Made by a program: the position numbers and the translations under genes. The notes beneath the pieces were generated by a model. It searched no databases and had not been told where the DNA came from. It saw only the letters and a list, made by a program, of their open reading frames with translations. Positions 1 through 9,400 of a stretch of 64,000 nt of DNA are shown here, in pieces. The number at the start of each line of letters is the position of its first letter. The stretch's first letter is position 1. The DNA is from CBDATB01 sp965199745 (GTDB taxonomy: Bacteria > Bacteroidota > Bacteroidia > Cytophagales > Flammeovirgaceae): assembly GCA_965199745.1 (NCBI GenBank), contig CBDATB010000013.1, positions 310,001 to 374,000 of the forward strand. Reading direction: 5' to 3'.

Positions 1-1277
1 AAGAGATGGGCATTAAGACTGTAGCTGTATATTCTAAGGCTGATGTAGATAGTTTACATGTTAAATTTGCCGATGAAGCTGTTTGCATCGGCCCTGCAAT
101 GAGTGCAAATTCTTACCTGAGTATTCCCAATATTATTTCTGCTGCTGAAATTACTGCTGCCGACGCTATACATCCCGGCTACGGTTTTTTGTCTGAGAAT
201 GCACAATTTTCTAAAATATGTGCAGAACATCAAATTAAATTTATTGGTGCTTCTCCGCAAATGATAGATAAAATGGGAGATAAATCTACTGCGAAAGCTA
301 CCATGAAAGCTGCTGGTGTGCCAACTGTTTTGGGTTCAGACGGCTTACTTAACTCCGTAGAGGAAGGTATGAAACTTGCTGCAAAAATAAAATATCCTGT
401 GATACTGAAAGCCACTGCTGGCGGCGGCGGAAAAGGAATGCGTGTTGTTTCAAATGAAGAAGCCTTTAAAAGTGCCTGGGATTCTGCTAGGGCAGAAGCC
501 AAAGCGGGTTTTGGCAATGATGGTATGTACCTCGAAAAATTTGTTGAAGAACCTCGCCACGTAGAAATTCAGGTATTTGGCGACCAGCATGGCAATGCCT
601 GCCATTTGTCGGAAAGAGATTGTTCTATTCAACGCAGGCACCAAAAACTAGTAGAAGAAACACCTTCACCTGTATTAGATGAAAAACTTAGGCATAAGAT
701 GGGTGAGGCAGGCACTAAGGCAGTAAAATCTATTGGTTATGAAGGAGCGGGTACGGTAGAATTCCTCGTTGATAAAAACCGTGATTTCTATTTTATGGAA
801 ATGAACACACGCATTCAGGTAGAGCATCCCGTTACTGAACAAGTAACTGATTTTGACCTTATTAAAGAGCAAATTAAGATAGCTGCAGGCGTTCCGATTT
901 CAGGAGAAAACTACTTTCCAAAACTCTATTCTATCGAATGCCGTATTAATGCTGAGGACCCTGAAAATAATTTCCGTCCTTCTCCCGGCAAAATTAAGAA
1001 CTTGCACGTACCCGGTGGAGTTGGCGTGAGAGTGGATACACATGTGTACGCTGGCTACACTATTCCTCCCAACTATGACTCAATGATTGCTAAACTCATC
1101 GTTACAGCACAATCACGCGAAGAAGCCGTTGTACGCATGAAAAGATCCTTGCAAGAGTTTGTCATTGAAGGTATTAAAACAACAATTCCTTTCCATATCT
1201 GGCTGATGGATAACCAAGTATTCCAATCTGGAAAATTTACTACCAAATTTATCGATGAACATTATGTAGCTAATTAA
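1..1277 (+). CDS. accC: Biotin carboxylase subunit of acetyl-/acyl-CoA carboxylase (5' end cut by window)
   Basis: ATP-dependent carboxylation of biotin on the carrier protein, the first half-reaction of acetyl-CoA (or propionyl-CoA) carboxylase in the cytoplasm. The reading frame is open to the window edge, so about 25 N-terminal residues, including the usual IANRGEIA motif, lie upstream. Visible family marks are the HPGYGFLSEN segment, the glycine-rich ATP loop GGGGKGMR, the RDCSIQRRHQK segment, EMNTRIQVEHPVTE with the catalytic Glu/Arg region, and GYTIPPNYDSMIAKL near the end. The length agrees with a complete AccC of about 450 residues. Its stop overlaps the convergent M61 peptidase gene by 4 bases. 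It could be the acyl-CoA (propionyl) form; the sequence alone does not decide. Confidence 0.95.
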   Translation, partial: EMGIKTVAVYSKADVDSLHVKFADEAVCIGPAMSANSYLSIPNIISAAEITAADAIHPGYGFLSENAQFSKICAEHQIKFIGASPQMIDKMGDKSTAKATMKAAGVPTVLGSDGLLNSVEEGMKLAAKIKYPVILKATAGGGGKGMRVVSNEEAFKSAWDSARAEAKAGFGNDGMYLEKFVEEPRHVEIQVFGDQHGNACHLSERDCSIQRRHQKLVEETPSPVLDEKLRHKMGEAGTKAVKSIGYEGAGTVEFLVDKNRDFYFMEMNTRIQVEHPVTEQVTDFDLIKEQIKIAAGVPISGENYFPKLYSIECRINAEDPENNFRPSPGKIKNLHVPGGVGVRVDTHVYAGYTIPPNYDSMIAKLIVTAQSREEAVVRMKRSLQEFVIEGIKTTIPFHIWLMDNQVFQSGKFTTKFIDEHYVAN

Positions 1278-2992
1278 GTATTAAATTTCAGCCATTGTAT
1301 ACAATTTATTTTTTCTTCTTCATTTATTTTTTCTTTTTCTTCGATGGTATAGGTGCTAAAATAATTTCTGCCACAGGCTTGAAGGGTTTTTTCTATTAGT
1401 CTATTTTCTCTGAATAGGGCTATCTTTATCCTTTCAGTTTGTTGGGTTAATAAATTATCTAAGTTATCATTTTTTACTCTCATGCCATTCACGGCAATAA
1501 TCTCATCTTTGACAGATAAGGCTGTGCTTGCCGGTGACTCCGAACTAATAATATCTACTATTGTGCCACCTCCGCTATTGATAGTTTTCAATCCCCATAC
1601 TCTCTCAGTAATACTCTCAGCAGGCTTCTCTGCTAGCTCACAGCCTATATAGTTCAGTGCCTTATTCAGTCTTTTTTCTAAGGGAATAACTCCAGTAATA
1701 CAGGTATCAAAATATTCCTGCATGTTTGTTTGTGCAACAGTATTGACTGCCTCGATGTAGTCTTCTAGCCAATAACCTTTTGCTTGTTTTCCAAATTTTT
1801 GCCACAGTAGCCGCATTACGCTGTCGAGACTATCTTTGTTATGCGTATGTTGCCGGATTTCTAAATCTAAGATGAGAGCAACAATAGCCCCTTTTACATA
1901 GATAGAGGTTTTTCTTCCTGGAATACCCTTGCGATAACCATCCAGCCAGAGATCGAAAGAAGAATCGACGAGCGAAAGGTTCAATCGTCCTTCATTGTCA
2001 AAATGCCTTTTGAGCAGTTTGTTGAGTTCTTTAAAATAAGTTTTTTTGCTGAAAACCCCCGAGCGTGCCAGTAGATAGTCCCCATAATAAGTAGTTATTC
2101 CTTCGGCAATGAATCCGGTGGGAAAATAGTTTTCTCTGCTATAGTCGTAAGGAGACATTTCTGCGGGTTTGATCCGGCAGACATTCCAAACATGGAATAG
2201 TTCATGGCAGCTGACCCCTAGCAGGTCGGCATATAAATCGGTAGTGAGCCTTTCGCCAGGTCCTAGTGCAAGCACTGTGGCGTTGTTGTGTTCTACGCCA
2301 TGGTAGTAGCGGTATGAGAGTACTTGGATTAGAAAGTGATATTCGTCGTGTGGGTAACTGCCGAATAAGTTGATTTGGGTCTGAGTAAATTTTTTAAAAT
2401 CGCTACATATACGTTGCCAGTTGGGCTGGTAATCTCCCTGCATCCAAATGTGAAAAGTAGTGTTGCTCACTACATAAGTACGGTGTTGCAATGAACGACT
2501 AGTAATGAGTGGGCTATCGACTAGCTCGGCAAAATTATTTGCTTTAAGTGTGTTGTAACGTATAGGTAGCGGACAAGCTATCTGGTAGTCCAATGGAATT
2601 TCTAATTTTACTTCATAAGACTCATGCTCACGACCTTTCACCATTAAACTACAAGTAATAAAGTTAATGTAAAGTTGATCTTCATTGAGCCATGTACCTC
2701 CAGCATCCAATTGGCAGGCTAAATAATCGTAATGGATAATGATACTGCTGGTACTCTGTGTATTTACTTCCCAGCAATCTTTTGTTATTTTTTTAAAAGC
2801 TACTTGTTTTCCGTCAGTATTCTCAATATTGAAAGAACGAATATTTTGCGCAAAATTTTGAATTTCATACCTTCCCGGTCTCCAGGCAGGTAGTTGTAAG
2901 TAGGTCTTTTCTTGTTCAATATTTGTAACACGCAGCTTGAAATTAATAAATTGCAGGTTCGGCTGCTGGTAGCAGATAGTGTAATGTAGCAT
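1274..2992 (-). CDS. M61 family metallopeptidase with C-terminal PDZ domain
   Basis: Zinc aminopeptidase of the glycyl aminopeptidase (M61) family, 572 residues. The N-terminal beta-rich domain (about 1-170) has the family motif PAWRPGRYE near residue 35. The catalytic domain carries HELFH at residues 263-267, followed by VWNVCRIKP and a downstream EGITTYYGD segment that supplies the third zinc ligand. Residues about 455-550 form a PDZ domain (GGGTIVDIISSESPA, then DEIIAVNGMRV). No clear signal peptide is seen, so the location is uncertain; many family members are periplasmic or cytoplasmic. The gene is convergent with accC (4-base overlap), and the next gene on the same strand, the MoeB-like gene, ends 28 bases upstream, so the two may be co-transcribed. 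Substrate preference cannot be read from the sequence. Confidence 0.9.
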   Translation of the reverse strand: MLHYTICYQQPNLQFINFKLRVTNIEQEKTYLQLPAWRPGRYEIQNFAQNIRSFNIENTDGKQVAFKKITKDCWEVNTQSTSSIIIHYDYLACQLDAGGTWLNEDQLYINFITCSLMVKGREHESYEVKLEIPLDYQIACPLPIRYNTLKANNFAELVDSPLITSRSLQHRTYVVSNTTFHIWMQGDYQPNWQRICSDFKKFTQTQINLFGSYPHDEYHFLIQVLSYRYYHGVEHNNATVLALGPGERLTTDLYADLLGVSCHELFHVWNVCRIKPAEMSPYDYSRENYFPTGFIAEGITTYYGDYLLARSGVFSKKTYFKELNKLLKRHFDNEGRLNLSLVDSSFDLWLDGYRKGIPGRKTSIYVKGAIVALILDLEIRQHTHNKDSLDSVMRLLWQKFGKQAKGYWLEDYIEAVNTVAQTNMQEYFDTCITGVIPLEKRLNKALNYIGCELAEKPAESITERVWGLKTINSGGGTIVDIISSESPASTALSVKDEIIAVNGMRVKNDNLDNLLTQQTERIKIALFRENRLIEKTLQACGRNYFSTYTIEEKEKINEEEKINCIQWLKFNT

Positions 2993-3020
2993 TTGAGTTT
3001 TTTGTTGTGAGTTTTGATCT

Positions 3021-4166
3021 TTAATATTTGGGCAAGGTATTATCTACTTGCTCGGCCCAGGCGAGTATTCCTCCTGTTAGGTTATATAAATTAGTAAAAC
3101 CGTATTGTTTTTGTAGTTGTCTGATAGCTTTGGCACTTCTAAGACCAGTTCGGCAATGTATGACGACTTTTTTATCGGTAGATATTTTATTTGCAGCATC
3201 TATTATTTCTGCTATGGGGATGAGAGTGCCGTTGAGGTGAGTAATTTCGTACTCATAAGCTTCTCGTACATCAATTAGTTGCAAATCTTGCTTTGCTGCA
3301 ATCATTTGCTGCACCTCTTTGGGGCTAATTTCTTTGACTGCTTTTTCCTCGCTTGTACTGCTTTTAATACCACAAAAATTTTCATAATTGATTAATTGAG
3401 TAGGTGCAGAGGTCTGCTTGCTGGGTTTTAATTTGATTATCCTCGTTTGAAAATTAAGTGCATCAAACAACAGTAAACGACCGGAAAGCGGCTCTCCTAT
3501 TTGCGCAATTACTTTGATTAGTTCATTAGCTTGTATACTTCCGATAATACCCGGCAATACTCCCAAAACACCTCCTTCGGCACAGTCAGGCACTGTTTCG
3601 GGCAGGGGAGGACTAGGAAACAGGTCTCGATAATTAGGTCCTTTATTCCCTGTTTTGTCAGTATAATTAAAAACAGAAGCCTGCCCTTCAAACCTGAAAA
3701 TAGCCCCGTATATATTTGGTTTGTTCAGTATAAGACAAGCATCATTAATTAAATAGCGTGTAGGAAAATTATCTGTACCATCAGCAACTACATCATAGTT
3801 TTTAACAATATTCAGGGCGTTTTCGATATTTAATTGAGTATTGTGTACGATAAATTGAACGTGGGGATTCAGTGCCTTTAAACGTGTCGCTGCCGTAGTG
3901 GCTTTGGGTTTGCCCACATCCTCTGTTGTGAAGAGTACTTGCCTTTGTAGGTTAGAATTATCTACTACATCAAAGTCTACAATTCCTATTGTGCCAATTC
4001 CTGCTGCCGTTAGGTATAATAACAAAGGAGTACCCAATCCTCCGCTGCCTACTACCAGCACTTTGGCCTTTTTTAATCTTTTCTGTCCTTCAATATTAAA
4101 TTCGGGAATAATTAAATGCCGGCTGTACCTTGCCAATTCTTCTCTGCTAAAAGCACTTGGTTGCAT
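3021..4166 (-). CDS. moeB: MoeB/ThiF-family adenylyltransferase with C-terminal rhodanese domain
   Basis: E1-like enzyme that adenylates the C-terminal glycine of a small sulfur carrier (MoaD or ThiS type) for molybdopterin or thiamine synthesis. The fused rhodanese domain would supply sulfur. The nucleotide loop GSGGLG is at residues 40-45, the adenylation region has DGTDNFPTRYLIND, and the conserved cysteine sits in PDCAEGGVLG. The rhodanese domain covers about residues 285-375, with the active cysteine C338 in IHCRTGLRSA. The CxxC pairs that bind structural zinc in E. coli MoeB are missing (YRDLFP instead of YRCLYP), as I recall for other Bacteroidota members. MoeB and ThiF cannot be told apart without neighbours, and no other moa or thi gene is in the window. 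Confidence 0.85.
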   Translation of the reverse strand: MQPSAFSREELARYSRHLIIPEFNIEGQKRLKKAKVLVVGSGGLGTPLLLYLTAAGIGTIGIVDFDVVDNSNLQRQVLFTTEDVGKPKATTAATRLKALNPHVQFIVHNTQLNIENALNIVKNYDVVADGTDNFPTRYLINDACLILNKPNIYGAIFRFEGQASVFNYTDKTGNKGPNYRDLFPSPPLPETVPDCAEGGVLGVLPGIIGSIQANELIKVIAQIGEPLSGRLLLFDALNFQTRIIKLKPSKQTSAPTQLINYENFCGIKSSTSEEKAVKEISPKEVQQMIAAKQDLQLIDVREAYEYEITHLNGTLIPIAEIIDAANKISTDKKVVIHCRTGLRSAKAIRQLQKQYGFTNLYNLTGGILAWAEQVDNTLPKY

Positions 4167-4279
4167 AGTTTAGTAATAGTCGCTAACGCTAATTAAACAG
4201 TTATTAATGTTGGATGGTTATAAAACCCTACTTAAAACTGCAAATTAATCTAATAACCCGATAAACAACTCAACTGAAT

Positions 4280-4921
4280 ATGGATAACATTGCCAATATT
4301 CGCAGAGATTATAACAAGTTTGAATTATCTATTGACCAACTAGCAGCCGACCCTATTAAGCAATTTGAATTTTGGTTGCAGGATGCCCTCAACACTCATA
4401 TTAAAGAACCTACCGCTATGACACTATCGACTGTTTCTGCCAAAGGAAAACCCAGTGCCCGCGTTGTGTTGCTAAAAGGAATCGAAGCGGGGTATTTTTT
4501 ATTTTATAGCAACTATAAAAGTCAAAAAGGTAGCGATATACAGGAAAACCCGCAAGTATGTTTGAGTTTCTTTTGGGATGAATTGCAAAGGCAGGTGCGT
4601 ATCTCGGGTCGCGCAGTGAAAGTCGCTGCCGATGTTTCAAATACTTATTTTAACAGTCGTCCCAAAGGAAGCCGCCTCGGCGTATATGCCTCAAAACAAA
4701 GCAGCATACTACAGGCACGCAAAACACTTGAAGAACGTTACGAAATTTTTGAACGCAAATATGCCGATACAGATTTTATTCCACGCCCTAATTACTGGGG
4801 AGGATATATGGTCAAACCCACTGAAATAGAATTTTGGCAGGGCAGAACTAACCGTTTGCACGACCGAATTATATATATTTTGAACCAAAGCAAGTGGAAA
4901 AAAATGCGCCTTGCACCATAA
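4280..4921 (+). CDS. pdxH: Pyridoxamine 5'-phosphate oxidase
   Basis: FMN-dependent oxidase that converts pyridoxine or pyridoxamine 5'-phosphate to pyridoxal 5'-phosphate in the cytoplasm. At 213 residues it has the normal family length. FMN and PLP contacts are recognisable: SARVVLLKG, the YSNYKSQKG segment, RQVRISGRA, SRPKGSRLG with SKQSS, and the C-terminal signature PRPNYWGGY followed by EFWQGRTNRLHDR and a final RLAP. The gene is divergent from moeB and starts 113 bases away. It is convergent with the next gene, and a possible bidirectional terminator lies between them. Confidence 0.95.
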   Translation: MDNIANIRRDYNKFELSIDQLAADPIKQFEFWLQDALNTHIKEPTAMTLSTVSAKGKPSARVVLLKGIEAGYFLFYSNYKSQKGSDIQENPQVCLSFFWDELQRQVRISGRAVKVAADVSNTYFNSRPKGSRLGVYASKQSSILQARKTLEERYEIFERKYADTDFIPRPNYWGGYMVKPTEIEFWQGRTNRLHDRIIYILNQSKWKKMRLAP

Positions 4922-4954
4922 ATGAGAAACTGATATTTTATTAAATAAACCTTT

Positions 4955-4984
4955 AAATTCGTAGCTTCTATCGGAATTTTTTTC
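4955..4984 (+). terminator. Possible bidirectional terminator between pdxH and the convergent gene
   Basis: An AAATTC / GAATTT inverted repeat (4955-4960 with 4974-4979) encloses an inner TAG / CTA pair and is followed by a run of seven T on the plus strand. It lies between two convergent genes. The stem is short and AT-rich, so the call is tentative. Confidence 0.35.
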
Positions 4985-4996
4985 CTTTTCAACTTC

Positions 4997-6406
4997 TTAT
5001 GAAGGAGTTTTACAGGGATAATCAAACAAGCAGTCCTTTTTAATAGCGTTCACCACCTTTTCGGGTACAAATTTTTCCCAACCGACTCCACCCTTTTTAA
5101 TCATAGCTAATACATTGTCGGAAATAATATGTAAATTTTGCTGATTAACACCGCTGATATCTTCTAATCGACTATTATCTTGCAGGTAGCGGAACAAACC
5201 ATATGCCGAAGGGTTTACTTTTACATTTTTGCAAGTAAGCAGTCTACCATCATTCATCAGATAAGGATAAATATAGAGTTTTACACTTCTTCCGAATAAT
5301 AGCCCGAAAGAAGATACTAGCCCGCCTTCAAGTTCATGGTAATACTTTTCGTCAAGAATATTCATAATATTGTAAATACCCATAATTAAGCCAATGTGTT
5401 TGGTAGTCAGTTTTGATAGATACATCACCAACTTATAATATTCAGGATAGTCCGAGACCATGACTGTTTGCCCTAAATCACAGAGGATGTCTGCACGGTC
5501 GAGGAAGTCTTTTTCATCAATATCTTTGTCAGCCGTTTTCAGATCATGTAGGGTAAGTTCTGATAAAGTAACCAAACTATTTCGGTCTTTGCCCAGAAAA
5601 TTCACAAATTGTTCTTTTCCAGTTTTCAGCATGTCTAAATTAACGTGTGTTACAGGTCTGAAACGCCCTCTGAGTAAAAGGATATTTTTTTTGTATAAGG
5701 CTTCGTTAGGTTGTACGGTTTTGTGTTTCGGCCCAAACATGGCTGCTTTACTCATACCATGTTTAACTAATTTCAGGCTGAGCAGGCGGTTGTCTACGTG
5801 GGTAAAACAAGGACCTTCCAGCCGAAACATATCAACCTCTATCCGACCGGGTTGAAGATTATCCATCAAAGACGTAAGTATTTTCTCTGGCTCTTTGTGA
5901 TGATAGAAACAAGCATGTAGTAAATTAACACCTACTTCCCCAATGGCTTGTTGTTGCCAAATCATATCATTGTCGTGCATGAGTATATGTACGACGCAGT
6001 CGTTGGGTTTACTTGTCGGGTGATTTTGAAAACGAACGCCTATCCAACCGTGTCCTTGATTAGTTCTTTTAAAATTAAGTGTTTCTACCGTATCGGCAAA
6101 AGCAAAAAAGCAGGTGCTGTCATGGCGGTGAGGTAGCCGCTCGATGAGCAGGCTATATTCTTTATTGAGCATTTTTATCAACCGATTTTCGCAAACGTAG
6201 CGTTTACCTTTTCCGTAAATAACATCGCTGAATTTCATATCATAAGCAGACATTGTTTTGGCGATAGTACCCGAAGCACCCCCGGCCTTAAAAAAATTAG
6301 CAGCTACTTCCTGACCAGCCCCAATTTCGGCAAAAGAGCCGTAAATCTTTTGGTTTAAATTAATTTCAAGTGCCTTTTCTTTGGTGGTAATTTGTCGAAA
6401 CTCCAT
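4997..6406 (-). CDS. Conserved Bacteroidota protein of unknown function (EIGAGQE family)
   Basis: A 469-residue protein that I recognise as a widespread, highly conserved Bacteroidota family. Database names for it conflict (it has been labelled as a nicotinate-nucleotide adenylyltransferase or a TonB-dependent receptor), and none fits the sequence. There is no signal peptide, no membrane segment, no nucleotidyltransferase HxGH motif and no receptor barrel. The most striking part is the N-terminal segment SFAEIGAGQEVAANFFKAGG followed by SGTIAKTMSAYDM (about residues 24-57). Further on are GHGWIGVRFQ, DNRLLSLKLVKHGM and RFRPVTHVN. The gene stands alone on its strand, convergent with pdxH and divergent from the alpha-2-macroglobulin gene. 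I do not assign a function. Confidence 0.85.
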   Translation of the reverse strand: MEFRQITTKEKALEINLNQKIYGSFAEIGAGQEVAANFFKAGGASGTIAKTMSAYDMKFSDVIYGKGKRYVCENRLIKMLNKEYSLLIERLPHRHDSTCFFAFADTVETLNFKRTNQGHGWIGVRFQNHPTSKPNDCVVHILMHDNDMIWQQQAIGEVGVNLLHACFYHHKEPEKILTSLMDNLQPGRIEVDMFRLEGPCFTHVDNRLLSLKLVKHGMSKAAMFGPKHKTVQPNEALYKKNILLLRGRFRPVTHVNLDMLKTGKEQFVNFLGKDRNSLVTLSELTLHDLKTADKDIDEKDFLDRADILCDLGQTVMVSDYPEYYKLVMYLSKLTTKHIGLIMGIYNIMNILDEKYYHELEGGLVSSFGLLFGRSVKLYIYPYLMNDGRLLTCKNVKVNPSAYGLFRYLQDNSRLEDISGVNQQNLHIISDNVLAMIKKGGVGWEKFVPEKVVNAIKKDCLFDYPCKTPS

Positions 6407-6498
6407 AGGTATTTCTAGTATTTTATTTTTTTGGCTACAAATTGTAAATATAACAAATAACTTTGTGTTTATAGAGCTAACCGGATTGACTTTTCACA

Positions 6499-9400
6499 TT
6501 GATCTGTAAAGATGTGTCTGAAAAAAAAATTATACAAAACAATGTTTATATTTTATTGGTAATACTTATATCCACAGAAATTTTATTTGTCGCCAATAAT
6601 ATTGTTAAACCCAAACTACCTCTGCCAGACTTTAATGACGATAATTACGAGCAGCAATGGAAAGAGATAGACTCTCTTGAACATCTGGCAGCACTACCGA
6701 AGTCAGCACTCAAAAAAGTAAACCAACTATACGAACGAGCAAAACAAGATAATAATCATGTCCAAATCATTAAAACCCTTATTTACAAGCGAAAATATGA
6801 AGCTACCTTGTCCGAAGATGGTTTTGCCAAAGCTATTGAAAAACTTAAGCGCGATGCCGATACTTTGGGCTTTCCCCTAAAACCTATCTTACAATCGATG
6901 CTGGCAGAACAATATATTCAGTATTTGGAGACACACCGCTGGCAGTTGAGAAATCGTACACAAACTACTGAAAAAACTAGCCATGACATCCGCACATGGA
7001 GTGTATCGGATTTTATTGCTGAAAGCCGTGAGCTTTACCTAAAATCCATAGCTGAAGATGCTATTAAGCAGGTTGCTTTAAAAGACTTTCAAGCCATTAT
7101 TCATCCAGGCAAGCACAATGAAAACCTTCGCCCTACACTGTACGATTTTTTGACACATCGCACCCTTGATTTTCTGACTAACGAAAGGACTTACCTCAAC
7201 CGACCTGCCTATCGCTTTTCTATTGATCAAGCAGAAGCCTTTGCTCCCGCAGCAGCTTTTGCAAAATTTACTTTCCGAGCGCAAGACAGTATTTCTTTCA
7301 AATATTTGGCTTTGCTACAATTTCAGCGACTACTCGCTTTTCATCTAAATGATAGTACGCCAGACGCTCTGCTGAATGCCGATTTAAAGCGTCTTAATTT
7401 TGTTTATCGCCACAGTGTAGTACCTGATAAAAAACAGTTGTATCTGCAAGCCTTACAAAATTTGGCTGCCCAGTACCAGAACCGTGTAGCTTATGCGGAA
7501 ATAAGCCACTCCCTTGCCAAAATTTATTGGCAAACAGGCAAAAAATACCGAGCTTCTTACTTGCCCGAACAAGACAGTCTGTACAAATGGGATTTTAAAA
7601 AAGCACTTAACTTGTGCCAACGAGCTATTGAGCGTTTTCCCAAAAGTTATGGTGCTGTTTTATGCCATAACCTCAAATGCGAAATTTTAGGTAAAAATTT
7701 ATATTTGGAAGTAGCCTGCGTTACTTCCGCCTACAAAGCAATACTGGCAAAACTCACTTACAAAAATTTGACAAAGATCTACATAAAGGCGGTGAAAACT
7801 GATACGAAAAAAAATAAAAAGCAGCAAAGAATGAATCGCGCAGAAAAAGTAGATTATCTTAACCGGCTGAATAGTTTATGGCAAAAAGAAGTTAGTTTAC
7901 CACCCAATGCAGATTACCAAGAGCATAGTGTAGAGCTAGCTTTAAATGCTTTGCCTTTTGGTGAGTATGTTTTGCTAGTTGCTGATAATGAAGACTTTTC
8001 TTACCAAAAAAACGCAGTGGCTTTTACTTCTATCAAGGTAAGCAATTTAGCGTATTTTACACAGTATAGCAATGATAGCATTGGGGTATATGTATTAGAT
8101 AGAGAGCGTGGAGTACCGATGAAAAATGTGTTGGTAGAATTTTATACAAAATCATATAAAAACAGAAAATATACTGAAGAAAAAAAGGGGGTTGCAAGGA
8201 CTAATAATAGAGGATATGCCAGTTGTTATAGTAAAAATAACAAGGGTCTTTATAATTGGTTTTTTATTAAGCTCATTAATAAGCAAGATATTTTATTTGA
8301 AAACACATCTCATCTGCTTGCAAATCAAAAATCATTTGAGATGCAAAAAGAGGTTCATTTCTTTTCAGACCGGGTAGTTTATCGTCCCGGTCAAACTGTT
8401 TATTTTAAAATCATTGCTACCGAACGAGATAAAGGGGCAATTCCCACTATTTTAGCACATGAGTCGGTGCGTGTGAGTTTGCGCGATGCAAACGGGCAGC
8501 AGCTTGCCCAGCAGCAACTCATTACTAATGAATATGGCACAGCCAGCGGGCATTTTATTCTACCTGCTAACGGATTGCTAGGTCGAATGTCTTTGCAAAA
8601 TAGCCTCACACATCACAAACATTATTTTAGCGTTGAAGAATACAAACGACCTAATTTTGAGGTTGGCTTTAACACTATTGCCACAAGTTATCGACTCAAC
8701 GATGAAATAATACTTGGTGGGTGGGGACGAACGTACTCGGCTAGTCCGTTGGACGCAGCACTTGTAAAATATAGAGTAGCCAGAAGCGGTCGTTTTCCGT
8801 ATTGGAACTTCGATTTTGATTGCCCTGTGGTCAGCGAAACGGAAATCGTCAGCGGCGAAACTCGTACAGATGCCAGTGGACGCTTTGAAATATCTTTTCA
8901 GGCTTTGCCCGACAGAAGTGTTGCTTTAAACCAAAATCCTGAATTTACTTACAATATCTATGCAGATATCACCGACATTACGGGCGAAACCCGCGCTATA
9001 GAAACAAATGTACGTGTAGGTACTATTGCCCTGCTGGTAGATATACCTATTCCCGAAAAGCTCAATCGCGATAGTACATATCAGCTACTTTTGGAAACTG
9101 CCAACCTCAACGGCGAATATGAGGCTGCTAAAGGAGCTATTAGTATTGTTCTGCTGAAAAGCCCCGATGTCGCACTGCATAAGCGTTTGTGGGATACGCC
9201 TGACAAATTTTTGTTAACTGAAAGTGAGTTTAAACAGCTTTTTCCCCACGACCCCTATCGGCAAGAAAACCAATGCGAAAACTGGCAGGTTCTCAAAACT
9301 ATATATGAAGAAAAGTTTGATACAGAAAAAAACAAAGAAATTATTCTCGATCCAAAACGTTGGAAAACAGGCATGTATCGCCTCAATATGAAGACACGTG

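Noticed and set aside
3898..4173. 91-codon plus-strand frame opposite moeB
   Set aside because: Fully overlaps a well-conserved enzyme gene and shows no motif or plausible composition of its own.
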